This document shows positions 47,846 to 57,595 of a DNA stretch of 64,000 nt, in pieces. Below the pieces are notes generated by a model. The model was given only the letters and a program-made list of their open reading frames with translations, had not been told where the DNA came from and did not search any database. Where the stretch lies: positions 1-64,000 of the forward strand of contig JAKBBA010000008.1 of assembly GCA_021808665.1 (NCBI GenBank), given 5' to 3'. The position numbers were made by a program, and so were the translations under genes. This DNA comes from Actinomycetes bacterium (lineage in GTDB: Bacteria > Actinomycetota > Acidimicrobiia > Acidimicrobiales > Palsa-688). Positions within the stretch are counted from its first letter, which is position 1, and every line of letters begins with the position of its first letter.

Positions 47846-49501
47846 GTGGACATGACCGACCCTTCCGACCGTCACACCGGGGACCTAGCGTTGGGACCAC
47901 TGCTCGACGCCGGTGTGGACACCATGTTCACCTTGAACGGCGGCCACGTGTGGCCTCTCTATGACGCCGCACGCAAAGCTGGCATGCGCATCGTCGACAC
48001 CCGCCACGAGCAGACAGCCGTGTGGGCCGCCGAGGCATGGGCCAAGCTCACCAGAGGTCCCGGCCTTGCAGTGCTGACAGCCGGGCCGGGAGTTACCAAC
48101 GGTGTCAGCGCTATAACCTCCGCATTTTTCAACGGCTCCCCCCTCGTGGTGCTCGGCGGCCGGGCCCCGCAAGGTCGCTGGGGCTCCGGATCCCTCCAGG
48201 AGATCGACCACCAGCCGATCGTCAGTTCGATAACCAAGATGGCAGCCACGGCCTTCGACTCTGACGAAGCCCGATCCCTAGTGGCCCGCGCTCTTCGGAC
48301 CGCCACGGAAGCCCACCGCGGTCCTGTGTTCGTCGATTTCCCGATGGACGTGCTCTTCTCGCCGGCCGCGGGGACCTCCCCGGGGACCAGCAACGACGCA
48401 CAGGGCGCTGGCTCCCGCAGCGACGCCCATACCGCCAGCGTCGACGGCGACTTCGGTCGCGTGGCTGAGTTGATCGCGGGGGCCGAAAGGCCTGCGCTGA
48501 TAGCGGGCAGCGACGTCTACTGGGCGGGCGCATGGGAGTCCCTGCGCCGAGCAGCCGAGGCGATGGAGATACCGTGCTATGCGAACGGAATGGGCCGCGG
48601 ATGCCTCCCCGGCGACCACCGCCTGGCGTTCAGTCGAACCCGCTCGATGCTGAGCAAAGAGGCTGACCTGGTGGTCGTCGCTGGGACTCCGCTCGACTTC
48701 CGCCTGGGCTTCGGGCGTTTCGGGGACGCACACGTCGTGCACCTAGTGGACAGCCCGGAGGACAAGTCCCCGCTCGCGCCTAGCGTGCTGGGCGTGGCCG
48801 GCGACCTGACAGCGGCCTTCGAGACGATTGCCGCCTGGAACGGACCGGTCGCTGACCACAGCGGCTGGGTCAGCCGTCTGAGAGAGGAAGAGACCGCTCA
48901 CAACGCCGCCGATCTGATCAAATTATGCTCAGGGTCGGACCCGATAAAACCCACACGTGTTTTCGGCGAGCTAAACCGGCGCCTCGACCGTGACGCCGTG
49001 GTCATATGCGATGGCGGCGACTTCGCGTCCTACGCAGGCAAGTACGTGACCACCTTCACCCCGGGCTGCTGGTTGGACACAGGACCTTACGGTTGCCTTG
49101 GCAACGGTCTCGGCTACGCCGCAGCAGCACGCCTTGCGAGACCCGACTCCCAAGTCGTGGCAGTACTCGGCGACGGTGCCGCAGGATTCGCCCTCGGCGA
49201 CTTAGACACGCTGGTGAGGCACCAGCTACCCGCTGTCCTCATCGTCGGCAACAACGGGATCTGGGGCTTGGAGAAGCACCCCATGCGCGCCGTGTACGGC
49301 TACGATGTGGCCTGCGACCTTCAGCCGGGCACCCGCTACGATCTCGTCGCCAAGGCACTCGGGGCAGACGGCGAGACCGTGACCACCCCGTCGGCGATAG
49401 GGCCTGCTCTAGACCGGGCGTTCGCCTCCGAGGTCCCCTACGTGGTCAACGTCCTCACCGACCCCGAAGACCAGTACCCGCGAAGCTCAAACTTGGGATA
49501 A
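47846..49501 (+). CDS. ThDP-dependent acetolactate-synthase-like enzyme
   Basis: 551 residues. The N-terminal pyrimidine-binding domain has the catalytic Glu in DTRHEQTAVW; the central FAD/ADP-like domain (about 195-325) follows; the C-terminal domain has the Mg2+/ThDP motif LGDGAAGFALGDLDTLVRHQ ending IVGNNGIW. This is the large ThDP family that includes acetolactate synthase, oxalyl-CoA decarboxylase and benzoylformate decarboxylase; no small regulatory subunit gene is next to it, so it is not assigned to branched-chain synthesis. Starts at GTG 47846 or ATG 47852. Confidence 0.85.
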   Translation: MDMTDPSDRHTGDLALGPLLDAGVDTMFTLNGGHVWPLYDAARKAGMRIVDTRHEQTAVWAAEAWAKLTRGPGLAVLTAGPGVTNGVSAITSAFFNGSPLVVLGGRAPQGRWGSGSLQEIDHQPIVSSITKMAATAFDSDEARSLVARALRTATEAHRGPVFVDFPMDVLFSPAAGTSPGTSNDAQGAGSRSDAHTASVDGDFGRVAELIAGAERPALIAGSDVYWAGAWESLRRAAEAMEIPCYANGMGRGCLPGDHRLAFSRTRSMLSKEADLVVVAGTPLDFRLGFGRFGDAHVVHLVDSPEDKSPLAPSVLGVAGDLTAAFETIAAWNGPVADHSGWVSRLREEETAHNAADLIKLCSGSDPIKPTRVFGELNRRLDRDAVVICDGGDFASYAGKYVTTFTPGCWLDTGPYGCLGNGLGYAAAARLARPDSQVVAVLGDGAAGFALGDLDTLVRHQLPAVLIVGNNGIWGLEKHPMRAVYGYDVACDLQPGTRYDLVAKALGADGETVTTPSAIGPALDRAFASEVPYVVNVLTDPEDQYPRSSNLG

Positions 49502-49505
49502 CAGG

Positions 49506-49522
49506 TAAGGTCTCAGACCTTA
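49506..49522. promoter_or_regulatory. 17-bp palindrome, candidate TetR operator
   Basis: TAAGGTCT (49506-49513) and AGACCTTA (49515-49522) are perfect inverted repeats with a single-base centre. It lies between the ThDP gene stop and the TetR start at 49579. A second smaller palindrome AGTGT-CGT-ACACT (49558-49570) precedes the GGGAGG ribosome site. Both are typical in size and place for TetR autorepression. Confidence 0.55.
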
Positions 49523-49578
49523 CTCACTCAAGGTGACAACCTGCGCGGCCTGCGCGGAGTGTCGTACACTGGGAGGCA

Positions 49579-50253
49579 GTGACCGCCTTCACGATGCCGC
49601 CTGCTGACACACCCGACCCGGCGACTCCGCCACGTCGCAAGCGAAACCCCCGAGGACAGGGCTCAAGGCTTCGTGAGGAGATCATCCAGGCGACCAGCGT
49701 CCTGTTGGAGCGCACAGCCAACGAGGATTCGGTCACCTTGAGGGCTATCGCACGGGAGATCGGGATCGCCTCACCGTCGATCAGTTCTCACTTCGCCGAC
49801 CGCATGGAGATCCTCGACGCGGTAATCGCTCGCGAGGTGACTGAACTCTACGAGATGCTGGCAGAGGCAGTCGCCGCCCAGACCGACCCGGTCGAAAGGC
49901 TCCTCGCAGCGGCGCGCTCCTACTACAACTATGGCGTCACCCGTCCCAGCCGGTACCGCCTCCTGCTCGGCAGGCGGTTCCTCCCCGACTGGAGCGAGGA
50001 CCGGCCGATGACCGAATCCTTGCAGGTCACCGGCGCGACCTTCCAGATGATCGAAGGTCTGGTCCAAGACTGCATCGACGCCGGAAGGTCGCGTAACACC
50101 GACGCTTCGACGACAGCCGTATCACTTTGGGTGCTTCTCCACGGTGTGCTTGCGCTTCCCACCTCTATAACCAGCTTCCCGTGGCCGGATATGGAACAGG
50201 TACTTGAAGAAGCGATGCACCGCGTCGCAGGGCTCGACGTAACCGGATCCTGA
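49579..50253 (+). CDS. TetR-family transcription regulator
   Basis: 224 residues from GTG 49579, preceded by GGGAGG. The N-terminal helix-turn-helix (SRLREEIIQATSVLLERT then SVTLRAIAREIGIASPSISS and HFADRMEIL) is a TetR domain; the C-terminal region (about 90-215) is an all-helical ligand-binding domain. Autoregulation through the palindrome 57 bases upstream is likely. Its target genes may be the flanking ThDP enzyme or the phosphoketolase operon 117 bases downstream; neither is shown. Confidence 0.87.
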   Translation: MTAFTMPPADTPDPATPPRRKRNPRGQGSRLREEIIQATSVLLERTANEDSVTLRAIAREIGIASPSISSHFADRMEILDAVIAREVTELYEMLAEAVAAQTDPVERLLAAARSYYNYGVTRPSRYRLLLGRRFLPDWSEDRPMTESLQVTGATFQMIEGLVQDCIDAGRSRNTDASTTAVSLWVLLHGVLALPTSITSFPWPDMEQVLEEAMHRVAGLDVTGS

Positions 50254-50320
50254 CCAGCCGGTTCGCTGGCCCGCCCGCTCGCTGACCTTTCCCGGACAGC
50301 TACTCGCTGGGGACCGTTAT

Positions 50321-50334
50321 GTGACCTAAGCCTC
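50321..50334 (+). promoter_or_regulatory. DosR/DevR-like box upstream of phosphoketolase
   Basis: GTGACCTAAGCCTC matches 10 of 14 positions of the DosR core GGGACTWWAGTCCC and 12 of 14 of the box at 59855-59868. It ends 36 bases before the phosphoketolase ATG, an activator-like place. A GGGGACC motif (50309-50315) lies just upstream. Confidence 0.45.
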
Positions 50335-50370
50335 TTGTAGGCGAACGTCGCCGGGGGGACACTTAAAGGC

Positions 50371-52767
50371 ATGGAGCTAAACACCACCGGCGATGCTGGC
50401 GCGACCAGAGGACCTTTGAGCGCCGAGGAGTTGCGTGACATCAACTCTTACTGGAGGGCCGCCAACTACCTTTCGGTCGGCCAGATCTACCTTCTCGACA
50501 ATCCCCTGATCGGCGACGGGCTACGACCCGAGCACGTCAAACCCCGCCTGCTCGGGCACTGGGGGACCACGCCGGGCCTCAACTTACTGTACGCGCACTT
50601 GAACCGGGTGATCAAACAGCGCGACGTGGACGTAGTGTTCGTCTGTGGCCCCGGGCACGGGGGTCCCGCAGTAGTGGCCAACAGCTACCTGGAGGGCACT
50701 TACAGCGAGATATACCCGCACATCTCGACCGACGCGAACGGGATGCGGCTGCTGTTCCGCCAGTTCTCCTTCCCGGGTGGGATCCCGAGCCACGCTGCAC
50801 CTGAGACGCCAGGGTCGATGCACGAAGGGGGCGAGCTCGGCTACGCCCTTGCGCACGCTTTCGGCGCTGCCCTCGACAACCCGGATTTGGTAGTCGCCGC
50901 GGTGGTCGGGGACGGCGAAGCCGAAACCGGGCCGCTGGCGACAAGCTGGCATCTAAACAAGTTCTTGAACCCTGCCAACGACGGGGCCGTGCTTCCGATC
51001 CTGCACCTAAACGGTTACAAGATCGCAAACCCGACCGTGCTTGCACGCATACCTGAGTCCGAGCTCATCGACCTGCTCAGGGGGTACGGCTGGAACCCTC
51101 TTGTCGTTTCAGGCGACGACCCGGCCGACGTGCACCAGCTTTTGGCTGCGACTTTCGACGACGCGTTCGATTCGATATCCGAGATACAAGCCGGCGCCCG
51201 GGCCCACGGTGTGGGCGCCCGACCGTCATGGCCGATGATCGTGCTGCGCACGCCCAAAGGCTGGACCGGGCCAGCTGTCGTGGACGGCAACAAGACGGAA
51301 GGCTCGTGGCGGGCCCACCAGGTGCCGCTCGCGGACGTGCGCGATAACCCTGAGCATCTCCGCCAGCTAGAAGAGTGGATGCGCAGCTACCGACCCGACG
51401 AGCTCTTCGACGCCTCCGGACGCCTCCGAGGGCACCTGGCTGCCCTTGCTCCCGCCGGGGATAGGAGGATGAGCGCCAATCCCCAGACTAACGGGGGGCG
51501 CCGCAGCGTCGACCTGACGATGCCTGACTTTCGCGACTACGCCGTCGAGGTGACAGCCCCCGGTGCCGTCGAAGACGAAGCGACCCGCACCCTCGGACGT
51601 TTCCTGCGCGACGTCATGACAGCAAACGCCGCCAACGTCAACTTCAGGGTGTTCGGCCCGGACGAGACTGCGTCTAACCGTCTCGACGCCCTGTTCGAGG
51701 TGACAGGGCGAACCTGGATGGGCGAGACTCACCCCGACGACGACGAGCATCTGAGCCCGACGGGCAGGGTTACCGAGGTCCTCTCGGAGCATCTCTGCCA
51801 GGGGATGCTCGAAGGGTACCTCCTGACCGGAAGGCACGGGTTGTTCTCCTGTTACGAGGCGTTCGTGCACATCGTCGACTCGATGTTCAACCAACACGCC
51901 AAGTGGCTGAAGACCACCCGTGAGATCGAGTGGCGCCGGCCGATCCCGTCCCTTAACTATCTGCTCACCTCGCACGTTTGGCGCCAGGACCACAACGGCT
52001 TTTCACACCAAGACCCCGGCTTCATAGACCACGCCGTCAACAAGAAGGCGGACATCATCAGGGTTTACCTTCCCCCCGACACCAACTGTCTGCTGTCGGT
52101 AGCAGACCACTGTCTGCGATCCCGCCACTACGTGAACATCGTCGTCGCGGGCAAACAACCGGCCCTGCAGTACCTAGACGTCGATCAGGCGGCGGTCCAC
52201 TGCACCAGAGGATTAGGCATTTGGGAGTGGGCGAGCAACGACGCTCCCGGCGGGCCCGACGTGGTCATGGGCTGCGCCGGCGACGTCCCCACCTTGGAGG
52301 TGCTGGCGGCGGTGGACATCCTGCGCCGCAACCTTCCGGAGCTCAAGGTGCGGGTCGTCAACGTGGTCGACCTCATGACCCTGCAACCCCAAAGCGAGCA
52401 TCCCCACGGCGTCTCCGACGCCGAGTTCGACTCGCTGTTCACCGTCGACAAACCGGTGATATTCGCCTACCACGGCTACCCGTGGCTGATCCACCGGCTC
52501 ACCTACAGGCGAACGAACCACGCCAACATCCACGTCAGGGGTTACAAAGAGGAGGGGACGACCACCACACCGTTCGACATGACCGTGATGAACGAACTGG
52601 ACCGCTTCCACTTGGTCATGGACGTCGTGGACCGCGTGCCGGGACTCGGACAGAAAGCCGCCTACCTACGCCAGAACATGGCAGCCCGCCTGGTCGCCCA
52701 GTGGGATTACACCAAAACCCACGGGGAGGACCCCCCGGAGATAGCCGGCTGGACCTGGAATGGTTGA
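50371..52767 (+). CDS. xfp: xylulose-5-phosphate/fructose-6-phosphate phosphoketolase
   Basis: 798 residues, normal length. ThDP motifs are in place: [20 protein letters not shown] (phosphoketolase signature) and the [20 protein letters not shown] region with [20 protein letters not shown]. The enzyme cleaves xylulose-5-P or fructose-6-P with phosphate to acetyl phosphate plus glyceraldehyde-3-P or erythrose-4-P. The acetate kinase gene starts 3 bases after its stop, so acetyl phosphate is probably turned to ATP and acetate. First gene of a four-gene operon with a candidate DosR-like box 36 bases upstream. Confidence 0.96.
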   Translation: MELNTTGDAGATRGPLSAEELRDINSYWRAANYLSVGQIYLLDNPLIGDGLRPEHVKPRLLGHWGTTPGLNLLYAHLNRVIKQRDVDVVFVCGPGHGGPAVVANSYLEGTYSEIYPHISTDANGMRLLFRQFSFPGGIPSHAAPETPGSMHEGGELGYALAHAFGAALDNPDLVVAAVVGDGEAETGPLATSWHLNKFLNPANDGAVLPILHLNGYKIANPTVLARIPESELIDLLRGYGWNPLVVSGDDPADVHQLLAATFDDAFDSISEIQAGARAHGVGARPSWPMIVLRTPKGWTGPAVVDGNKTEGSWRAHQVPLADVRDNPEHLRQLEEWMRSYRPDELFDASGRLRGHLAALAPAGDRRMSANPQTNGGRRSVDLTMPDFRDYAVEVTAPGAVEDEATRTLGRFLRDVMTANAANVNFRVFGPDETASNRLDALFEVTGRTWMGETHPDDDEHLSPTGRVTEVLSEHLCQGMLEGYLLTGRHGLFSCYEAFVHIVDSMFNQHAKWLKTTREIEWRRPIPSLNYLLTSHVWRQDHNGFSHQDPGFIDHAVNKKADIIRVYLPPDTNCLLSVADHCLRSRHYVNIVVAGKQPALQYLDVDQAAVHCTRGLGIWEWASNDAPGGPDVVMGCAGDVPTLEVLAAVDILRRNLPELKVRVVNVVDLMTLQPQSEHPHGVSDAEFDSLFTVDKPVIFAYHGYPWLIHRLTYRRTNHANIHVRGYKEEGTTTTPFDMTVMNELDRFHLVMDVVDRVPGLGQKAAYLRQNMAARLVAQWDYTKTHGEDPPEIAGWTWNG

Positions 52768-52770
52768 CCG

Positions 52771-53904
52771 GTGCCGGCCGATCGAATCCTGGTGGTCAAC
52801 TCCGGCTCGTCGAGCGTCAAGCTTCGCGTCGTGGAAGCCGACGGCACCGTCAGCGCTAAGGAGGATCTAGGCCCGCCCGGCGAACACTTGGGCGACGCCC
52901 TCGCGGATTTCCTCGCACGATCGGAGCCGCCGGACGCGACCGCGCATCGAGTGGTGCACGGCGGCGGGGTGTTCAGCGCGGCGACGGTCGTAGACGACGT
53001 AGCCCGTGCCGCGTTGGACAGGACCGCTCTCCTGGCACCGTTGCACAACCCGCCGGCTCTCGTTGCGATCGACGCTTCCCGACGGCTGCTTGCGGGCAAG
53101 CCGTGCGTAGCGTGCTTCGACACGGCCTTTCACGCCACCATCGGGCCTGCCGCTTCGACCTATGCCATCCCGACGTCTTGGAGGGCAGGCTGGGGTGTCC
53201 GCCGTTACGGTTTCCACGGGCTGAGTTGCGCCTGGGCTAGCCGCCGTGCGCCTGAGGTTCTGTCCCCGGCTTCGCTGCGCCTAGCCTCGCAGGCGGGGCG
53301 CGGCTTGCGTATGGTCATCTGCCACCTTGGCTCGGGAGCGTCGGTCAGCGCGGTCGAGGACGGACGCTCTGTGGATACCACGATGGGTTTCAGCCCGCTG
53401 GAGGGTCTCGTCATGTCGAGCCGGCCGGGGGACCTGGACCCGGCGGTAGTGCTTTTGGCCTTGCGCCGGGGCCTGACAGTGGAGCAAGTCGACGACGCTT
53501 TGGAGCACCGCAGCGGGCTGCTCGGCCTTTCAGACGGCCGGTCGGCTGACATGCGCGACCTTCTCGAAGCACGCCGCCTCGGGGACGGACCTGCCGGTCT
53601 CGCCGTGTCGGTCTTCGTTCACAGGCTGAGAGCCAAGATAGCCGCCATGGCGGCAGCGACGTCGGGCGCGGACGCCGTGGTGTTCACCGGCGGGATCGGA
53701 GAGAACTCCGCTCAAATCCGGGCCGAGGTGTCCGACGGTCTGGGGTGGATGGGCGTCGACATAGACACCGAAGCCAACGAAGCGGCCTCCGGCTCCGACG
53801 GCGACATAACCGGGCGGAGCTCGACTGTCGGCGTCGCCGTGATCACCGCACGCGAGGAACTGCAGATGGCCGCAGAAGCGCAGGGGGTGCTGCGGGCGGG
53901 CTAG
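52771..53904 (+). CDS. ackA: acetate kinase
   Basis: 377 residues. ASKHA-fold motifs: LVVNSGSSSVKLRVVE at the start (AckA signature 1), AHRVVHGG, FDTAFHATI, YGFHGLS, ICHLGSGASVSA, DTTMGFSPLEGLVMSSRPGD and VFTGGIGENS near the end. It converts acetyl phosphate and ADP to acetate and ATP, substrate-level phosphorylation at the end of the phosphoketolase pathway. GTG start 3 bases after xfp; the GAF/HisKA gene begins 10 bases after its stop. At 377 residues it is slightly shorter than the usual 400. Confidence 0.96.
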   Translation: MPADRILVVNSGSSSVKLRVVEADGTVSAKEDLGPPGEHLGDALADFLARSEPPDATAHRVVHGGGVFSAATVVDDVARAALDRTALLAPLHNPPALVAIDASRRLLAGKPCVACFDTAFHATIGPAASTYAIPTSWRAGWGVRRYGFHGLSCAWASRRAPEVLSPASLRLASQAGRGLRMVICHLGSGASVSAVEDGRSVDTTMGFSPLEGLVMSSRPGDLDPAVVLLALRRGLTVEQVDDALEHRSGLLGLSDGRSADMRDLLEARRLGDGPAGLAVSVFVHRLRAKIAAMAAATSGADAVVFTGGIGENSAQIRAEVSDGLGWMGVDIDTEANEAASGSDGDITGRSSTVGVAVITAREELQMAAEAQGVLRAG

Positions 53905-53914
53905 AAAGTACAGC

Positions 53915-54775
53915 GTGATCCCCTATCGCCTCATCGACTCGGCTGAGAGGCTCAAGGACGTTCTCGACTCGGTGTTCCTGCTCGCCTCCGACCTCGCCCC
54001 CGACGCTCTTTTCGGCAACGTAGTCGCCTCAGCCACGAGGCTGGTGGACGCTCGATGCGGGGCGCTGGTGCTTTTGGACCCCGCCACGTCGGGAGCGTCG
54101 AAGGTCGTGCACGTCGGGTTGGACTCCGACGCCGTGGCGGACCTCGGAAGGCGACCCGAGCTGCCAGCGCTGCTCGAGGTGATGGTCAAGGAACGCCGAG
54201 CGTTGCGCCTCGACTCGTGGAAAGGCGACCCCGGCCAGCTCGGACTTGCCGGACCTGCCGGCTCGGTGACGAGCTTCCTCGGCCTACCGATCCTGCTTGG
54301 CTCCAGGCTGTTCGCTCTGTTGTACCTGGTCGACAAAGCATCCCGACAGCGCTTACCCGGACTCGGCGACGCGGCAACCCCGCCGAGCCCGGCGAGCCCG
54401 CCGGGTCAACCTGCGTGCTTCGACGACCAAGACGAGGCGGTCGTGGCAACTCTCGCCTTTGCGGCGGGCTTGGCTTTCGAGATCAACCGGCTTGAAAGCC
54501 AGGTCCGCGAGTTGACACTCATATCGGACCGGGAACGTATCGCAATGGAGCTGCACGACAAGGTAATCGGAAGGCTCTTCTCGCTCGGCCTGTCCCTGCA
54601 AGGAGCGGCGCGTACAGCTGGCGGTCCCTTAGCGGCGAAACTGCACGGGGCGGTCAACGAGCTCGACACGACCATCCGCGACATTCGAGACACTATCTTC
54701 TCGCTTGGACCCGTCGGCGACCCCTACGCTGAAACTGCCGTAGTCGAGGGGATCCGCCCGGAGGTGGAGCGGTGA
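53915..54775 (+). CDS. GAF-domain protein with HisKA_3 helix, ATPase domain absent
   Basis: 286 residues. A GAF domain (about 18-190, RLVDARCGALVLLDPATSGA and SVTSFLGLPILLGSRLFALL) is followed by a DevS/NarX-type dimerisation helix (about 195-270) with the phospho-acceptor His in DRERIAMELHDKVIGRLFSL and the TIRDIRDTIFSL helix. This is the start of the mycobacterial DevS/DosT kinase core, but the HATPase_c domain is missing: the stop at 54773-54775 overlaps the next gene's GTG by 4 bases, so it is not a sequencing artefact. It cannot autophosphorylate alone; it may sense a ligand and pair with a full kinase or act in phosphotransfer. A heme or flavin GAF is possible, not shown. Confidence 0.87.
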   Translation: MIPYRLIDSAERLKDVLDSVFLLASDLAPDALFGNVVASATRLVDARCGALVLLDPATSGASKVVHVGLDSDAVADLGRRPELPALLEVMVKERRALRLDSWKGDPGQLGLAGPAGSVTSFLGLPILLGSRLFALLYLVDKASRQRLPGLGDAATPPSPASPPGQPACFDDQDEAVVATLAFAAGLAFEINRLESQVRELTLISDRERIAMELHDKVIGRLFSLGLSLQGAARTAGGPLAAKLHGAVNELDTTIRDIRDTIFSLGPVGDPYAETAVVEGIRPEVER

Positions 54776-57525
54776 GCGGCGAGCCCGGCGCCAGCCCCTC
54801 GTGGGCTTCTTGCGACGCCGTCCTCGCAGACGGGGGAACGGTGCACATCCGGCCGATCACACCCTCCGACGCCACCCGGCTGGTCGAGCTGCACGGACGG
54901 CTCTCCGACGAGACGATCTACATGCGCTTTTTCTCTTTCCATCCCCGGCTGGGGGAAAAGGAGGTCGCGCACCTCACTACCGTCGACGGCGTCGACCGCA
55001 TGGCGCTGGTTGCGACCCTTCGCGGGGACTTGATCGGCATCTCCCGCTACGACCGTTCCCGCGACGATCCCGAGGAGGCCGAAGCGGCTTTCCTGGTCGA
55101 AGACGCTCATCAGGGTCGCGGTCTCGGCACCTTGCTGTTGGAGCACCTCGCCGTCTACGCGAGAGGCCAGGGCATAAGGCGATTCGTCGCTGACACCCTC
55201 CCGCAGAACACGGCCATGCAGGCGGTGTTTCGAAACGCCGGCTTCGTAGAAAAGGCGCGTTTCGACAATGGCGTCGTAAGAGTCGAGCTCGACATCGAAC
55301 CGACGGCGACCACCACCGAGGCGATCGAGAGGCGCTGGGCGGACGCGGCCGCCGCGTCTATAGGAAGAGTGCTCAGGCCACGCTCGATAGCTGTGATAGG
55401 CGCAGGACGGGCCCGTGGCGGTGTCGGCCACGAGCTTCTTCGTAACATCCTCGCCGGAGGTTTCAACGGCCCCGTATACCCAGTAAACCCGTCCGCCCGT
55501 TCGGTGGCGAGCGTTCCGGCCTTCCCGAGCCTGTCCTCGATCGAAGCTGACGTCGACCTCGCAGTGATCTCCGTCCCGGCTGCTCAGGTCCCCGGGATCG
55601 TCGACGAGTGCGCTGCTAAGGGCGTCAAGGGTCTCGTCGTGGTCACCGCCGGTTTCGCCGAGCTCGGAGCGGGCGGGGCCGGCGTGCAGGCGGACCTGGT
55701 CCGCAAAGCCCGGGGTGCGGGGATGAGAATGGTCGGCCCTAACTGCATGGGCGTCGTCAACACCGACCCCGACGTGTCGATGAACGCCACATTCGCGTCC
55801 ACGGCTCCTCTCGCCGGCAGGGTGGCCCTTTCGTCGCAGTCGGGTGGGCTGGGAATAGCCGTCCTCGAAGAGGCGCAGCGGCGGGGCCTTGGGCTGTCCA
55901 GTTTCGTGTCGGTCGGCAACAAAGCGGACATAAGCGGCAACGACCTGCTCAGGTACTGGCAGCGCGATGATTCCACCGATCTCATCCTCTTGTACCTGGA
56001 GTCGTTCGGCAATCCCCGCCGTTTCGCCCGAATCGCCCGCGAGGTGTCACGCACCAAGCCGATAGTCGCGGTCAAAGCAGGGCGCAGCCGGGCAGGCATC
56101 CGCGCTGCCGCTTCTCACACTGCGGCGCTCGCAAGCCCCGACGTGATGGTCGACGCATTGTTCCACCAGACCGGTGTCATCAGGGTCGACACATTGGAAG
56201 AGATGTTCGACGTAGCGGAAGTTCTCGCGTGCCAACCGGTCCCTGGCGGTCGACGGGTTGCGATAGTCGGCAACGCTGGCGGGCCGGGGATCCTCGCAGC
56301 GGACGCCTGCGAGGCGGCGGGCCTGGTGGTGGGTGAGCTTTCCCCAGCCTCCCAGGCGGCCCTGCGGGACTTCCTGCCGGCCGAGGCAGGCGTGGCAAAC
56401 CCGGTGGACATGGTCGCCTCCGCGACGGCCGCGTCCTACCGGCGGGCTCTCGAAGTCGTCCTGGCAGACGACGGCGTCGACGCCGTGCTGACCATCTTCG
56501 CGCCGACGCTGCTGGCCACCGCTGACCACGTCGCGGCAGCCATCAATCAAGCAGCAGCCATCAACCAGGCTGCAGTCAACGATGCTGCGGTCGCCTCGGG
56601 CCAGAGGGTGCGAGCCAAGCCTGTGGTCGCCACTTTTCTCGGTCGATGGGACATCCCCGAAGGCCTTCGAAGCGATGATGTCAGAGTGCCCTCCTTCGCG
56701 TTTCCCGAGCCTGCCGCCCGCGCTCTCGCCAAGGTTTGCGCTTACGGCGACTGGCGTGGCCGGCCAGACGGGGATCTCCTCGGGCGTGAGGGGCTGCGAA
56801 CTGGCGAAGCTGAGGCCGCAGTGCTCGAATGCCTAGCCGAGCATCCCGAGGGCGCGTGGCTGCCCCCGGAGCAGGTGGACAAGGTGCTGGCGGCCTATTC
56901 GATCCCCTCTGCTGCGTCGGTCACGGTGCTGTCCGCCTCCGAGGCCGCTGAAGCCGCCTCAAAGGTAGGCCTGCCCGTGGCGCTCAAAGCGGTCGGCCCG
57001 CTCTTGGTTCACAAGACCGACGTGGGCGGCGTTGAACTTTCGTTGAAGTCACCCGACGAAGTATCCGAGGGATTCCAGTCGATGAAAGCCCGTCTAGGCG
57101 ACGCCATGACGGGCGCTCTAGTCCAAGCGATGGTCCCGGCGGGCGTAGAAACGGTGGTCGGGCTGGTCCAGGACCACCTGTTCGGGCCGTTGATCATGTT
57201 CGGCAGCGGCGGTACCGCCGTGGAGGTCTTCGGGGACCAAGCTTTCCGCTGCCTCCCGTTGAGCGACCTGGACGCAGCCGAACTGGTCCGCTCCACGAAA
57301 GGGTCCGCCCTCCTCGGCGGCTATAGGGGTGCGGCCCCTGTCGACATCGCCTCCCTCGAAACTTTGGTGATGCGGGTCGCTCAACTCGCAGAGGACCTCC
57401 CCGAGATAGCGGAGATGGACCTCAACCCGGTCGTGGTGAGCGAGAGCGGAGCGGTCGTGGTCGACGCGAAGATACGCGTCGAGATCCCCCCGTCCAGACC
57501 CGACCCTACCCTAAGACGACTTTAA
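54772..57525 (+). CDS. GNAT acetyltransferase fused to ADP-forming acyl-CoA synthetase
   Basis: 917 residues. N-terminal GNAT domain (about 18-180) with the acetyl-CoA loop EDAHQGRGLGTLLLEHLAVY; then the ACD alpha-type modules: CoA-binding (about 200-300, RPRSIAVIGAGRARGGVG), succinyl-CoA-ligase-like (about 310-620) with the phospho-His region AAASHTAALASPDVM; and a C-terminal ATP-grasp beta module (about 690-905, LPVALKAVGPLLVHKTDVGG). This N-terminal-GNAT order is common in actinobacterial Pat-like protein acetyltransferases. It could be an acetate/acyl-CoA interconverting enzyme (ATP + acetate + CoA to ADP + acetyl-CoA), a protein lysine acetyltransferase, or both. Last gene of the xfp-ackA operon. 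Confidence 0.92.
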   Translation: MSGEPGASPSWASCDAVLADGGTVHIRPITPSDATRLVELHGRLSDETIYMRFFSFHPRLGEKEVAHLTTVDGVDRMALVATLRGDLIGISRYDRSRDDPEEAEAAFLVEDAHQGRGLGTLLLEHLAVYARGQGIRRFVADTLPQNTAMQAVFRNAGFVEKARFDNGVVRVELDIEPTATTTEAIERRWADAAAASIGRVLRPRSIAVIGAGRARGGVGHELLRNILAGGFNGPVYPVNPSARSVASVPAFPSLSSIEADVDLAVISVPAAQVPGIVDECAAKGVKGLVVVTAGFAELGAGGAGVQADLVRKARGAGMRMVGPNCMGVVNTDPDVSMNATFASTAPLAGRVALSSQSGGLGIAVLEEAQRRGLGLSSFVSVGNKADISGNDLLRYWQRDDSTDLILLYLESFGNPRRFARIAREVSRTKPIVAVKAGRSRAGIRAAASHTAALASPDVMVDALFHQTGVIRVDTLEEMFDVAEVLACQPVPGGRRVAIVGNAGGPGILAADACEAAGLVVGELSPASQAALRDFLPAEAGVANPVDMVASATAASYRRALEVVLADDGVDAVLTIFAPTLLATADHVAAAINQAAAINQAAVNDAAVASGQRVRAKPVVATFLGRWDIPEGLRSDDVRVPSFAFPEPAARALAKVCAYGDWRGRPDGDLLGREGLRTGEAEAAVLECLAEHPEGAWLPPEQVDKVLAAYSIPSAASVTVLSASEAAEAASKVGLPVALKAVGPLLVHKTDVGGVELSLKSPDEVSEGFQSMKARLGDAMTGALVQAMVPAGVETVVGLVQDHLFGPLIMFGSGGTAVEVFGDQAFRCLPLSDLDAAELVRSTKGSALLGGYRGAAPVDIASLETLVMRVAQLAEDLPEIAEMDLNPVVVSESGAVVVDAKIRVEIPPSRPDPTLRRL

Positions 57526-57595
57526 CGAGCGCCCGGCAAGCCCGGGGCCCGGGCCGATCCCCGCCCCCGAACGCCGAAGCCGAACGCCGAACGCG

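Noticed and set aside
54360..54420. Short GC-rich repeats of GCCGAGCCCGGCGAGCCC type in the GAF gene
   Set aside because: A Pro/Ser linker coding repeat; short and imperfect, no further significance seen.
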